Position numbers and translations under genes: made by a program. A model generated the notes under the pieces. It had not been told where the DNA came from, ran no database searches, and worked only from the letters and a program-made list of their open reading frames with translations. Positions 52,323-64,000 of a DNA stretch of 64,000 bases are shown here, one piece after another (positions within the stretch are counted from its first letter, which is position 1; each line of letters starts with the position of its first letter). The DNA is taken from positions 248,001 to 312,000 of the forward strand of contig JASANH010000463.1 of NCBI GenBank assembly GCA_030248295.1. The letters are read 5' to 3'. Source of the DNA: Mesodorylaimus sp. YZB2_4. Taxonomy: Eukaryota > Nematoda > Enoplea > Dorylaimida > Dorylaimidae.

Positions 52323-53659
52323 TTTGACGCGTTCGGAGAATCCTGCAGAAGCCCAAAATGATGCGCCTATTTAACCAAAAATAGTGCATTCCACTGTGAA
52401 ACTAAGCAATATCACTGAAATTATTTCTTTCCCGACTCTATCAATTGAACATGTTTGGGTGGCTTTGATCAAAATCCTCTAAACACGCGCTTAGTTGACT
52501 GAAATTAAGAAAAGTCATTTGCAGCCCACATTGAGTTGATAGAGTCGAGCACAAATTTATTTTAGTGATTTTGTTGCGACTTTTTTAAAACACATATAAA
52601 AACAATATATCTAAGAAAATGTGGGGAATGATAAAACAGGAAGAAGCAATGTGGTGTTCGGCAAAAAGTGCATATGCGCTGGAAAGGTAGAGATTATTCT
52701 TAACTTCCTCATAGGACATTCGTGGTAATTTTGTGTGATCTAATTCGAAAGACAGAAGTCTCAACGAGGAAAGGAGCAAAGAGTTGAAAGAAAGAAGCAG
52801 CGACTCAGACAATTGCATTTGAAAAAGTTGATTGTTTTTGCCTATATCACTTCGAGCTCGGGTTGTTTCGCGAGCCGTGGTTCCACTACGCGGCTGTGTT
52901 ATCATTTTCAGCCTCATTTTCAAACGAAAAGGTCTGTGAGCTTCAGCCGCGCAAGTTAACACTGATCAAGTCAATTGCTTTTGCTTATTTCTCTGTACTT
53001 CATACCAGGGTCGACCGTACCGACTTTTTGGACCGTACCCGTACCGTACCCGTACCTGGGGCCTGGTACGACCGTACCGTACCGTACCGTACTAATAAAA
53101 ATTCCATCTTGGCAGCCAAAAAACTTGAAATTTTTTTTCAAAAAATTTTAGGCCAGACTCTGGTGTGCGTCTCAAAATTTTCATGCCTATTATATTCATC
53201 TACTTCTTCGCTGTGAACAGGTGATCATCGTCGGGTTTTACGATATTGTAACCAAGAACAGCAATGAATTATGGAAGTGCAGGTTTGAGATACAAAAGTC
53301 CTTGACTTCAAAGCTGACTCCACTCCTCCTTTGACATCGCAGATTACCAGAAATCCCTTTGCTCCATCATGCTACTGTACCTATATGGGCTCAAAGAGTG
53401 AATATGAACTCGCGATCGAAGCTCGCGAAGCTTGATGATGTATGCTCATACTGGAGATCCAGAAGTCTCCTGTTTCGATGTCTTGCACTAAGATGCCAAC
53501 AAAATTTATGACTGAAGATCGATGAGGGAACATTGCAGAAAACACCTGTTGAAATTTAATCAATATATGGGTTCCCTAACCAGCGCTTAGAAAAATTTAA
53601 GGCAAGGAATTTAGTCTTTCATGTACATAGGAAACTGTAGCATGGCAGGCGCCTCAAAT

Positions 53660-54909
53660 TAGACACCGGATCAGGTCGGGCTCAACCCGACCCGACCCGA
53701 AAGTCCCTGACCCGAAATTTCGGGTCGGGTTGACCCGAATTCGGAAAAAAGTAGTTGAAGTTCCTCGCGATAAAAACCATTTACAAATCATCAGAGTGTG
53801 GTGGCGTTGGTGTAAAGGTGACTGTGAGAAAATATGAGATGGAGACATCTCACGCACGCGAATCTCCATCTTTTGTCATTCCCTAGTTATCCTTGGTAAA
53901 TGCAATAACGTTCCTTCATATTTCCCACAATAGTGGTCAAATAATTTTTTAAAAACCTCAGATCTAAAAGCGACTAGGATCTGTTAACTGGAGACAAGAT
54001 TTAACCAAGCCGAATAATAGGCGCGAATAACAGAGACAACTCTGTCATAACTTTCGGAGCCTGAGACAGCTTATCCTTGGTTGAACAAAGAAATACCTAA
54101 ATATATATGAGCCCCAGGCTAGAGTTGCATCTAGTCTTCACAAAAGATATTGCTTACAAAGTCATATTGTGCTGGACACTAGCTCCTGTCAGAACCTCCA
54201 CTACTGATGGAGGAATGTGAGGGTACCTGTGACTTTTGATCACAAATCATCAGAACGTGGTGGCGTTGGTGTAAAGGTGACTGTAAACCGGGGGACAGTA
54301 AACCGGGATGGGACAGTAAACCGTTTTGCAATGCTAACATGGATGTTGGTCAAGGGGGCTATTATTGGTACATATTTGGTGTTTGGGTACAGACTGTACT
54401 GCTCTTCCAGCCAGGTATACCCAGGAAGTTATGTCATATTCAGGAATCAAATGTGATTGTAGATACCCCTACGACCTGCTAAAAGTTATCAATTCCTTCT
54501 TATGTTAGAGTATGGCTAGTAGTCCCACTCATTCATCAGAGTTGACAAGAATGTTTATGAGAACTCTCACATATGGACCTCCCTTTGCAGAAATTACTCA
54601 GAAAAATTGGTCATTCTCACGGCTTACAATTCGTCTGACATTCTTGGAAGTTACGCAGAATGAGAACGCGGAATGAAAGAATTTGTGCATGCATGCATGA
54701 AGCATATGCTGCAAATCCTGGAGTCTAACAGCTACGAAAAGGTTTCTGTAGTTGCTAATAGTAGTAACTTGCAAAATTTCTGTATTTTTGACCCGTTTGA
54801 CCCGATCTTTCAAAAAAGTGACCCGACCCGATTTTGACCCGACCCGAAATTTTGCTGACCCGACCCGACCCGACCCGACCCGAAAGTACCTGACCCGATC
54901 CGGGGTCTA
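53660..54909. mobile_element. hAT-like element D inserted in element C
   Basis: A 1250-bp element with 13-bp inverted ends TAGAC(A/C)CCGGATC, flanked by the 8-bp duplication CCTCAAAT (53652-53659 and 54910-54917). CCCGA/GACCC arrays sit just inside both ends. A 42-bp segment (ATCAGA-GTGGTGGCGTTGG) is present twice, near 53788 and 54246. No transposase frame was recognised. ORFs made of the arrays are artefacts. Confidence 0.9.
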
Positions 54910-55036
54910 CCTCAAATTCAGCAACAGCGACTCCATGAATGACCACATTTCAATTCAAAAAAGTAGCATTTTTAGTAGCACCGGGTAGAATTCATAAGGA
55001 TCACAGCTCCAAAGTCAGCCCACCAACCATCCGCCG

Positions 55037-55064
55037 TCAGTATCAGTATCAGTATCAGTATCAG
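55037..55064. repeat. (CAGTAT)n microsatellite
   Basis: Four to five uninterrupted ATCAGT units inside hAT-like element C. Confidence 0.7.
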
Positions 55065-55570
55065 GATTATAAGATAAGATGCTCTGCGAGTAATTGCTTG
55101 AGATTTTGGTCACTCTTTTAGATCGGTTATCTAACAATAGTTTGCGATTATAAAAGAACAGCTGGTAGACTCATTTTCTCTTCTTAAAAATTGGCCGCTT
55201 TGAAGCGAAGGAATGTACCTGAGCGTTAAATTACGCACAAATTATAATAAGACTTGGTACGGCCGTACCGGCCTACTGTCAGCGCCGTACCCGTACCGTA
55301 CCGTACCACCCCTCGGTACGGCGGTACGGTACGGCCGGTGCGGTGGTACGGTCGACCCTGGACTTCATAACAGTAGAGCTCGCTTTCTCAAAGGACATGC
55401 CTTGTTTTTTTCCAAATATTGCACATTTTTTGCTTTTTTCGTGCACGTGTGAGAAATGTGAAAAGAACCAGCGAAATTTCTAGTGTGTTTTTATTTAACC
55501 AATGTCCCAGGTTTTTAATTTACTTAATGGCTTTGTATATTTTAAATAAAGTGACAACACTTTCCTGCCT

Positions 55571-57120
55571 CGCTGATATGTAGCTACGAACGAGAAAGAG
55601 CAGAGAAAAACGCAAGCTGATCCCATCCCTTCGTACCTGTTTTTCATTTCATTGGTATTTATCATGCGAAATTTGAGATATTGGCGTTTTATCACCGAAG
55701 CAGTTTCGTGTGGAGACCTTGTTTTTTCCATGTGGCATCAATGATTTGAAACCGTCTGGACGTGTCCTGTCATCTGCACGTCAGAGTAGAAGCACTAATG
55801 GCTGTTGGTGAGGTCGATTAGGCAAAGTCACTGCTTTGTAAGGCTGGTAAGAGATATCTCGTGCAAAGCCAAAGCTGTTCGGTCGGATAGTGTTGTGTTA
55901 GTGCATCACTAGAAAATGGCTCGCTCTGTCCGCAATTTTTTACATAGTTGCTCGCTTTGCTCGCAATAGCTTCTAATCAGTGCGCCAATAATATAAGCAT
56001 TATCACTAGTAAATATTGGATATGGAATACCCCCCCCCCCCCCCAAAACGACCACGCCCCCTAGCGATAACTTTTCTTTTATTGATTACCTAGCGATCCG
56101 ATCAAAAATCGAATGTAACATTTATACCAGTTTTGGAGAGCACGAAATTCTCTACAACTTTCGTACTAGGCTCGAGCGAGGTCGTAACTAAAAATTTCGA
56201 GAAAATCGGAAAAACCACTTCTTCCACGTTAAAGAAATTATCGATTATCTACCGACCAGATTGGCAATCACACAAAAAATTGATAGTGTTTTTTAGAGCT
56301 CGAAATTCTCCACTAACTTTATGTTGACCATAATGGACCTTTCAACTAAAACTTTCGAGATAATCCACTTGGAACGTTTTGCTGTGTTAAAGGAGTCTGG
56401 ACGTTTGGCTTTTAGTATTAAAAAGATGCTTAGTTGCGCGTAATTTACCACTGGCAGAGGTATAAATCTATTTAAATTATTATTATGCACAGCGCTGTTT
56501 CAAATCACTCACAAAAACTATGTTCTTCCTTGTTCATTTGAAAATATCTTTTTTCGCATCTTTTTTCCATTTGCGCAATTTTTTTTGAACCATTGTGGTG
56601 TTGTTTGGTTACGATAATTTCTATCTTAAATTTTCTCCCATCGACGGAAATAGTTTCACACATATTACTGAAGTTACGCCTTCTTAAAATGAAACTTGCA
56701 TTCATGATCTAAATTATCACTTTAGTTTTGCCCAGACGTTCAGCAATGTTCGTTTCGTGGCGGCAATAACCTGAAAGAGCAATTTTTGTAATCCATGGTC
56801 AGTGGAATAATGCGCTATTATCCTCTTGAACTAATGCATTTTTTATTTGATATCCCCAGGCAGGGAAACCTGAAAACAGGCCTGACGCATAAAAAGTTAT
56901 CTGAGAGCCAAAAAGTGAATATGATGGTCAGAACACAATGGAAGACAGATGGTTTGTCCCAAAAAAATTCTGGACAGTTTGGCACTTGTTATTAGCACCT
57001 TGGTTTTGTCTAGTCTGCTTAGGTCGGAATTCGAAAACTGCTCATGGCAGCAACGAGTGTAGAGTTAATGTCAGCCGCAGCTAACATCAATTCTCCTTTT
57101 AGTGCTCTGTCTATTCGACC
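55571..57120. other. Downstream flank of the adhesion-type receptor
   Basis: No gene was supported. A poly-C run of about 16 bases lies near 56030-56044. The stretch at 56130-56360 contains two similar segments (CTCGAAATTCTC-like) and may be an old repeat. The 3' UTR of the minus-strand receptor must begin here. Confidence 0.4.
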
Positions 57121-60100
57121 TCATTTTCGTAGTTTGGTGCGGTCTTTGTGCCCAATTTTGGCAAAGTATCCGCAGGGGGCTGGGCTGGCCTGAGGCGCCG
57201 TGGCTCTTTGTGCAAGGTGCCTATTCTACTGTACCATGTTTTTGTACATGGCATACCAAAGTGGCCATGTGGCTTTCCAAAGTACAATATGTGAGGATAT
57301 AAGGAGCCTACATACCGTATGATCCGAAAATAAGTGATATATGAATACCAACAGTCCAAAAGTAACATTAATTCCGAACAAGATAGCTGACAGTGCTATC
57401 TTTTGGTAGAATATGGCCGTGGCGCCCATAAACCACGATGCTGACTGCGCGGAGAAGACCAACATGAGACCGCCGCGTGCAATCCTGCGTGTAACGAATC
57501 TGACAGTCTGCGAGCAGAATGAAATTCAAACTATGTTGCTTACCTGCATGGCATAACGTCGCGATGAGTGACACCATTTCGAACTTCTCTGCCTGATGCC
57601 TCCAGCATTACAACTGTGGGCCAGGCCAACGACAAAACTGGCAGGAACGTGGCAAAGAATACCGGCTTGTCCATGTTTATCCAACACCTAGAATGATAAG
57701 CTTGGTTTCGAGGGGATCTTTGGGAAGACCAACACTTTATTCATTGCGCCATAAAAGGTGATTTTTAAAGTTTGTTGAAGAGAAATCGAGTACAAGGTAC
57801 AATTGCTCACGAGTAATTTGACATCAGTTGATTGTAACTGGCTCCTGCTGTCGCTGCGGCTATCACTGCTGGGCCTCCTGAAAAGTAAGAGTAGCTGTCG
57901 ATACCGCCTCACAGTCTTGAGTATTTTTTACGATATATACTGTAAAGTACGGTTCTTAGCTCAACGCAGAAACGTTTCTTTGCCAAGTTAAAACATGATT
58001 CTCCAAAAAACATTCATTACTGACAAAAAAGCGCGAGATCAGCCTAAGGAAGAAAAGTTCTGTCCCACACGTAAGAAGTAGATAGGTTTTTAAAAATTAA
58101 AATGGTCTCCGCATATAAAACTGCCAGCGAGATCGATGGCGGGGAAATCCCAGTCCCGGGTTGCTCCTGTGACGGAAACCACTGGTTGCCAGAAGATTAA
58201 CTTTAAGTGCATACCGCACCGAGGATCAGTCCAGACAAGGTCAAGGACAGGATTAAACCTAATGAACGTATATCTTCTGACACATATCTATCGTACAGGA
58301 GAATGCTCGCAGTTCACAGTCGGATCGGCTTGGGGTTTGTCAGATCGGATCGGATCGGATCATGTGATCACAAACGCATCACCAGTTTTCGAAAAGCTGT
58401 TTCCCTTGACAAAGATTTTGCTATCATCGTGCCATGGCACAACAGCGCCCTCTCAAAGGTTTACCACACTGCTCGTCATGGATCTACTTCAGAAGTTGAT
58501 AACGTGAAGTAAAGTAATCCATGCTGCTAATTACTACTGCTAAAAATTTTTCCCATAAAAACAGGCAGTTATAACACACTTTTACACTGTCCACTATATT
58601 TCTGTCGTTCGACTCTTGAGTGTTTTGAAAATCTGACTCATCCCTGTTTGCTCCAGCCTCAAGGATAGTGAAAAGCTCTACTGGTACAATCGAATTCCTC
58701 AACTTCAAGTCAATTCCTGGGCTCTTCAAGTATGAATCAAAAGGAAACGAGGACCACAGAGGCCCCTTGAGAGATGCTAATCGAAGTCCCTGGCCAGCAT
58801 TTGGCTCGCACCACAGTTCTCCCAAATGAGGTGGACCACACGAAAGGGTGGTTCTAGGGTGGGAGAGCAGTCGCGCCTAGCGGCCTGTTCTTATAAGCAG
58901 AAAAATAACGAGTATCAACACAGACTATTATCACATTGCAATCTAGAGCGTAGAAAAATTTTGTGATAGCTGGCTGGTAGCATGGTTATTGCAAGCACCT
59001 ATGGGTTATAACTTCTGATTGGATAGTTCAGATCGGATGATCTGACCCAAATTTTAGGACGGTGATTTTTTGGATCAGATCTCATCGGATATTCAAACCG
59101 ATCCAGACGTTACTTGCAGTAATTAACTTACCCCAGCAACATAGCAGTGCTACTTTTGGACTAAGCATCACACTGCTCCCACCGAGTACAGAAGTCAGGA
59201 CGCAATAGATATGCACTGCCTCAACTGCTTGGAACGAGAAGGAAACTAGATAAAAATATTGGATAGCCAACGCTGCCACGCGGCATGTATCCTGAAAAAA
59301 ACCTGTTTTCACCAATCACTGGAATTAGTGAACCAGACACTCACATGACTGTATCGAAAGTCCTCCCTGACTCCGAGTATCAATATCAGAATCTGAGCCA
59401 CTACCAAGCTGATATCGACGTTCAACTGGATCATGGGCAAATATAATCGCCACGACCTGAAATACGGAAAATTCAGTAAATAGCGTAGACAAGAAATGAA
59501 TCACTTACTTTTTGACTAGTGCAACCACGATGGAGAGTGATAGCGCACTTATCAACCATATCAGACCAATGTTCATCATTATACGACTGATCAGAGATTC
59601 CATATCACTCATGACATTCTGAAAGAAGTAGAAGATGCTGCTGCGAATGAGCGAGCTGCCACAAGTGGTCTGTACTCACGCAAGGCTGAAGGTCACACAC
59701 AGTTGTTTCTTGATCGTCGGACGGACAGTCTGTGATAGAAGCGTTTTCCGCTTTGTATTCCCTTCTTCTTGTCTGCACTCCATCACTGCCACATGTAGCC
59801 GAGCATGGACTGAACGACCCCCATTCACTAAGCTCACATTTAGCGAAACCTAAAGTAAATAAGGGCAGTAACAGGGCAACAAATATGACGATTGTTGTCT
59901 GACTTACTTGCATCAGTCGTGCCAAGGGAGTTCAAAATGCCAGCAGCAGTGCTGCTGGTGATATTGGTTACTGAAGGTTGGTCTGCAGAATTTGCGGGTT
60001 TGCTCGAGACGGTTTGACTGTCAGAAATGCTATTTGCTTCTGGGCTTGAGGCTGGAATCGATTCCAATCGCGGGTTTTCCGATCTGGCAGGCTCACTGAG

Positions 60101-63100
60101 TTCGGTAATCTGCTGGTTGGGACTGGCTTGCGGTTGAACATCTAGCACATTTTGAGGAGGACTTGCCGATGTGATGGGCTCATCAATGACAGTTGGACAG
60201 TCATAGCATGAATTTATTGCGCTGGGTTGACCGTTTGCTACTGGGCCTTTTTCTGCAGTCAAGGCGGGCTGAGCGAATAAATCTATGTCAGTTCCAGCAA
60301 AATCGGGGATCAAAGGTGTGGACTCAAAGGTTTCCGTCACAGGATCCAGGGGAAATATCAAGTTTATATCTCTAGGGTCAAGGACAGGAAAAAGAGGACG
60401 AGGTTTTTTCTTGAAAAGGCGACGTTTCTTCGTTTGGAGCGTGGTCTGAGATGGAAAAAATTGACGAGTAGAGAGCTCTGTAAGATCTGAACTGGTTGAA
60501 GAAATTTTACTTTTTGTTGTTGGATCAGCCAATGCTTTAGTAACCGCATTAAAATTCCAAGACTCCTCAGTAGTCTGCATGAATTTTGGTTCAGGCAGAA
60601 AGTCTTGTTCTGGCTGTAATGTGCTCTCAACTTTTATGCCTGCAGTACTTTTTGGGATATCAGGGAATTCCTCGGTTTCTTGACTTTGAATCGTCACAGC
60701 CACTGATGATAAGACTGGAGAAATTACTGCATGCGGGGACTGACTGTGAGCCCAGCCGTGCTCACTTTGACTAGTGGCAGTCCTTGCAGAATGTGCGTAG
60801 GGAGTCGACTGGAGCGACTTTCCTAAACTAACATTTTTGTCTTCGCTAGTTCTGACAGTTCGTTTGGAATATTGAATAGTCACTGTAGATAGGTTTATGC
60901 TGGCCAGCATACCTTTCGGTGAATGATTTCTGGTCGTTTCGGGTTGCTCGATCGAGGAACTAACGATTATAGGCGTTTCAGGCAGGGATGATTTTGCTGC
61001 TGAAAGCCCTTTTGTGCTTTTGGCAGGCAACTCTGCAGGTTGCAGTGATTCCAGCTGCGTATCGTCTGGCGTTGACGATAATAAACTTACATCTGTCGTG
61101 GCCCTCTTGGTAGTTGCCTGAATGGAGAAAACTGCTGCGGAACTGGAGGACGCTGGGGTGGACTCGCGCGAAAGAGCCCTTGCTCTCTCAAGGACTGCAG
61201 TGGTTGGGCCAAGATTCATAGGATTAGTAATCTGACTGGGTCCACTAGAAGCAATCTTATCATGCTGAGGCGTTGTCTGCTGGTGGACAGAAATCAATAG
61301 GTTTTTCGAGACCTCTGGCATTGACGCGGCCGATGTTGCTTCTGTTGATTTGCGGTCAGTGCTCATTGTGCTCGCAATCAGACTTGATGAAAGCGAGCTC
61401 GTCAGTGGATCATCACCAACCGATTGTAAACTTTGTTCAATGATGTGGTGCGAATCTGAGACTCCCTGTGATGTTTCAGATACAGGAAATTTTCTGGTTG
61501 AAATCCCTGTTGTGCTTTCAGCAGGAATTTTTGACTTCGATGAATCTTTGTAAGTTTCATCGGATGTTGATGAACTTGCAGCCCAAGACTTTTCAGTAAG
61601 TCTGGTGGTTTGTGCAGAGAGGCTTTCATTTTTTGGTAACGCAAGCTTTATTTTGGGGGCTTCTGTTGTTCCTACTGCCGGTTTCGAAGATGTGCTACTA
61701 CTGTATATGCCTGGAAGTAAAGAGCCAGACATGCTGTCGCCCTGCCTATTGATGCCTGTCGTTAGTTCTGGCGTCGCCTCTGAATTTGTTGTTTTAAGCG
61801 CTGAAAAAGGCTTTGGTGTCTCTGAGGTGGAGCTGGGAAAAAGAGTTCGTGTTATCATGTAATTTGATGACGCCCAATCGCGTCTAGTGTTTTCCATTAT
61901 CGCTGTAGTGGTTAAGTTATTGTCATATACGGATACAGTGGTAGGATACCCCTCAAAATCTGAAGACTGGAATGTGCCGCCACCCAATTCGACCGAGCTG
62001 CCCTGATGTACGGTGGTTGTTTCATGACTCCCAAATGTGCTCCCACTGTCAGACGTGGCTGCTGAGGAGACTTCTGGTGACGTTTCTTCGAATATAGAGG
62101 ACGCAGCACTGGGTGCTTGGTCAGTTGGCATTGCTGCGGTGGGAGTTGTGGTTGTCGGAACATTGGATAAATCGCGAGTAGTGCTTGCCAAGTTTGTCAG
62201 TCCCCCCTCAGCAGCCGCTGTAGAGGTTGTGTCACCAAACGAATAACTGCCGAAAGTACTGGAACTTTGCAAGCGTGAAGGAATAGCATCTGCGAGCGAG
62301 CTATCTGTTGTGCTGACTTTGGGTGACTGTATTTCCGACGACGTCGAATAAACTAAAGTCGTGAGCCATGAAGTCTTGGCCAAGAGTGTAGAATCCTTCT
62401 CAGTCGGTGTTGGAGTCCGTAAGAAAACAGACTGAGTCTGGGTGGTGCTGTCTTTGGTGGAAACAGATTCCCAGGATGAAATGTCAGTCGACTGAATGGA
62501 TGAAGTTGCAGTGTTGACAGAAGCAGTACTGCTTGTCAGGGCGTGCTTACTCTGGTAGCTCGGAAAAGTAGTATCTTCTGAGTAAGTCGTCTGGTGGTAA
62601 GGTTGAAAAGAGCTAGCCAGTGTTGAAAAGGCTCGAGTAGTTGTAGTGGCTACTGGTTTTGACGGAGGGAGAACAGATGATGAGGCTACCAGTTCTGTCG
62701 TTTCTGCGGCACTGGTTGACAGTTCATGCAGGTTATTGGTTGATGTGGATGCCGTATCACCAACTACCGCCAGGTCTATCGTGCTCCTGGCGCTAGTAGC
62801 ACTTGCATCCAATGATTCCGCAAGTGTAATGGCTGTCTGTTTAATGACAGCTACTGTTGTTGGGACACTATCTCCATTTGATGCTTTAGCTGTGCTGGGT
62901 GACATTGGTCTACTAGAACTGGCTGATGTACTGGCTTTGCTCGAACCAATGGTTGTGATCCAGCTAGTGCTGGACGAAGATGTGGCTTCGGCAGAAGGAG
63001 CCACCATAGAGCATGTTGCAGCCGCCATAGTGACTGTAGTGCTGCTTAGAGATGTTGTTTCAGCGCTTGTTGATGATGAGGTTTCTCCTGCATCGGTGCT

Positions 63101-64000
63101 TTGGGTGGTCTTTGCAGGCGATAAGCTGCCGTTGCTATCTGTTGCTGGTGTAGAACTGCTGATGGCTGTCGTAGCTTTGGTGCTTGTCAGCTCTGCGAGC
63201 GTTGTTGAGGTTCTAGACTCACTAGTAGATGGTGCCACAATCGGCCAATTAGTGCTTGTTGAGGGTGTGCCAGTGGTTGTTGACGTTGCAGGCTCAATTA
63301 AAATTGTGATTCTCCTTGTCTCAGTCGTGGCTAAAGTTGTGGGCATGGTAGTGCTTGTATTTGCTGCACTAGGGCTCTTAGATGTTGACTCGTTTGCTGT
63401 TGGTGATGTTGTGGGCCCCTCTGTGGTGACTGATGGTGTCGGGCCGATAGTTTTCAGTGAAGTTACGTATCCACTGGTGCTTGGCACAGGTGCAGGCGCA
63501 GTGGTGACTGCTGATGTTGTGGTTCCGCTCACAGTCGTTGGGGACGTAGGTTTATTGGTTACCAATGAGGTGAAGGGCGCCCAACTGGTGCTGATTGAAG
63601 TTGTTGGTGTATTAGAGCTTTTTGACGTGGAGAAACTACTTTCTGTCATTGAGGTTATGGGTCCTTTTTTGGTTATTGACGATGTGGATCCACCATTTGT
63701 CAAGGAGGTTGTGACAGCATTAGCGGTGGTTGAGATTGCAGGCCCACTAGTGCTTATCGTCTTGGGTGCATTAGAGCTTATCATTGTTGTTAGTTTGCTC
63801 GAAGTTGGCGACGTCGTATATTCCTTTGTGGTGGTTAAGGAAGATGCGCTTTTTGTCGAGGAGCTTGTGAGGGAATGAGTGGTAGCTGATGTCATAGGCG
63901 TATTAGGGTTCCTTGATGTTGTTGGTTTGTTTGCAGTAGGTGATGTCGAAGGTTCCTTTGTGGTGGTCAAGGAAGATGCGCCATTTGTCGAGGAGCTTGT
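57121..64000 (-). CDS. Mucin-TSP1 seven-helix receptor of the adhesion (B2) type, 5' end outside the window
   Basis: Nine exons fit in phase: 59908-64000 (open to the window edge), 59680-59849, 59509-59618, 59345-59456, 59132-59291, 57811-57877, 57544-57687, 57316-57499 and a tentative last exon 57121-57189. The first encodes over 1360 residues rich in Ser, Thr and Pro, a mucin-like stalk. The second encodes one thrombospondin type 1 repeat (W-G-S-F-S-P-C-S-A-T-C-G, six cysteines). The rest encode seven helices: TM1 I-G-L-I-W-L-I-S, TM3 A-V-E-A-V-H-I-Y, TM4 C-W-G-G-P-A-V-I, C-W-I-N before TM5, and TM7 F-G-I-N-V-T-F-G-L-L-V-F. The TM3, TM4 and C-W motifs are those of adhesion GPCRs. Only 9 residues separate the TSP1 exon from the TM1 region, so no GAIN domain or GPS fits. 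Introns are mostly 44-126 nt. One of 1254 nt splits TM3 from TM4. Confidence 0.85.
58316..59100. mobile_element. Possible GGATC-array element in the receptor intron
   Basis: A (GATCG)n-type array lies at 58345-58362, and GATCGGATGATCTGA/GGATCAGATCTCATCGGAT clusters lie at 59030-59085, inside the only long intron of the receptor. The arrangement resembles the other oligomer-ended elements here, but no terminal repeat or target duplication was defined. Confidence 0.35.

Larger units (their letters stand above)
53005..55361. mobile_element. hAT-like element C, 2.36 kb, itself carrying an insertion
   Basis: The ends are inverted repeats CCAGGGTCGACCGTACC, flanked by the 8-bp duplication ACTTCATA (52997-53004 and 55362-55369). 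Copy A at 48.7 kb has the same flanks with a single ACTTCATA, so the insertion is proven by an empty site. GTACC/GTACCGTACCC arrays lie next to both ends. No transposase ORF is visible. The interior holds element D. Without D the element is about 1.1 kb. Confidence 0.93.
52411..55570 (-). repeat. Copy C of the receptor-gene 3' part, split by a transposon
   Basis: Two pieces (52411-53004 and 55362-55570) together match copy A end to end. The left piece has a 125-codon frame that runs through the receptor tail (R-L-K-M-R-L-K-M-I-T-Q) into a downstream sequence also conserved in the gene's own flank. The break coincides exactly with the hAT-like element at 53005-55361. Confidence 0.85.

Noticed and set aside
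54752-54988. ORF with repeated D-P-T-R
   Set aside because: It is a translation of the GACCC array at the end of element D.
56028-56044. Poly-C run as a structural signal
   Set aside because: Similar homopolymer C or G runs occur at 3790, 28760 and 49350 without shared context. They look like simple slippage tracts.
58484-58825. 113-codon minus-strand ORF in the long intron of the adhesion-type receptor
   Set aside because: It has no helix or domain expected between TM3 and TM4, and TM3 and TM4 exons join perfectly in phase without it.
62646-63878. 410-codon plus-strand ORF
   Set aside because: It is the antisense shadow of the Ser/Thr/Pro-rich mucin exon. Its Val/Leu/Asp-rich composition is what the complement of ACN/TCN codons gives.

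Overview
The window is animal nuclear DNA. Genes are split by GT-AG introns, many only 34-130 nt long, and the DNA between them is rich in small DNA transposons. The coding sequences (SNAP-25, an LC3-type Atg8 protein, Amnionless, a nicotinic-type Cys-loop channel, class A and adhesion-type 7TM receptors) are those of a bilaterian. The SNAP-25 linker and its alternative first exon look nematode-like from memory of the family, so a nematode or another ecdysozoan is the best guess. No operon, CRISPR array, rRNA gene, retroviral or LTR-like element was seen.

Layout. 1-5.8 kb: an inverted duplication carrying two divergent, intronless genes for paralogous secreted eight-cysteine proteins, each with its own TATA box. 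7.1-11.0 kb: an LC3 gene whose second intron holds nested transposons. 11-17 kb: gene-free, with foldback and tandem repeats. 17.1-22.3 kb: SNAP-25 with two alternative first exons. 23.0-27.6 kb (minus): Amnionless, nine exons, two FxNPxF endocytic motifs. 28-32 kb: transposons, a SINE fragment, a short telomere-like tract and a relic of an exon of the downstream channel. 32.2-35.6 kb: a nicotinic-type channel subunit. 36.3-37.6 kb (minus): an unidentified proline/serine/asparagine-rich gene. 38.4-39.4 kb (minus): a class A GPCR interrupted by one in-frame TAG. 39.4-43.6 kb: SINE, transposase fragment, oligomer-rich element. 43.7-44.4 kb (minus): a small membrane protein with a (GLA)n helix. 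46.6-47.6 kb (minus): a dermatopontin-like secreted protein. 48.5-55.6 kb: a divergent multi-TM receptor gene, two dispersed copies of its 3' part, a small secreted cysteine protein, and a transposon inserted in a transposon inserted in one of the copies. 57.1-64.0 kb (minus, running off the window): a very long mucin-like exon, one thrombospondin type 1 repeat and a family-B2-type seven-helix domain, with no GAIN/GPS domain visible.

The genes do not form one pathway. Several are neuronal or membrane proteins (SNAP-25, channel, receptors), one is an autophagy protein and one an endocytic co-receptor. The strongest structural results are the transposon insertions, proved by 8-bp target duplications and in two cases by uninterrupted paralogous sites in the same window, and the unusual adhesion-type receptor. 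Splice junctions were assigned by hand from GT-AG sites plus reading-phase agreement and have not been tested against transcripts.
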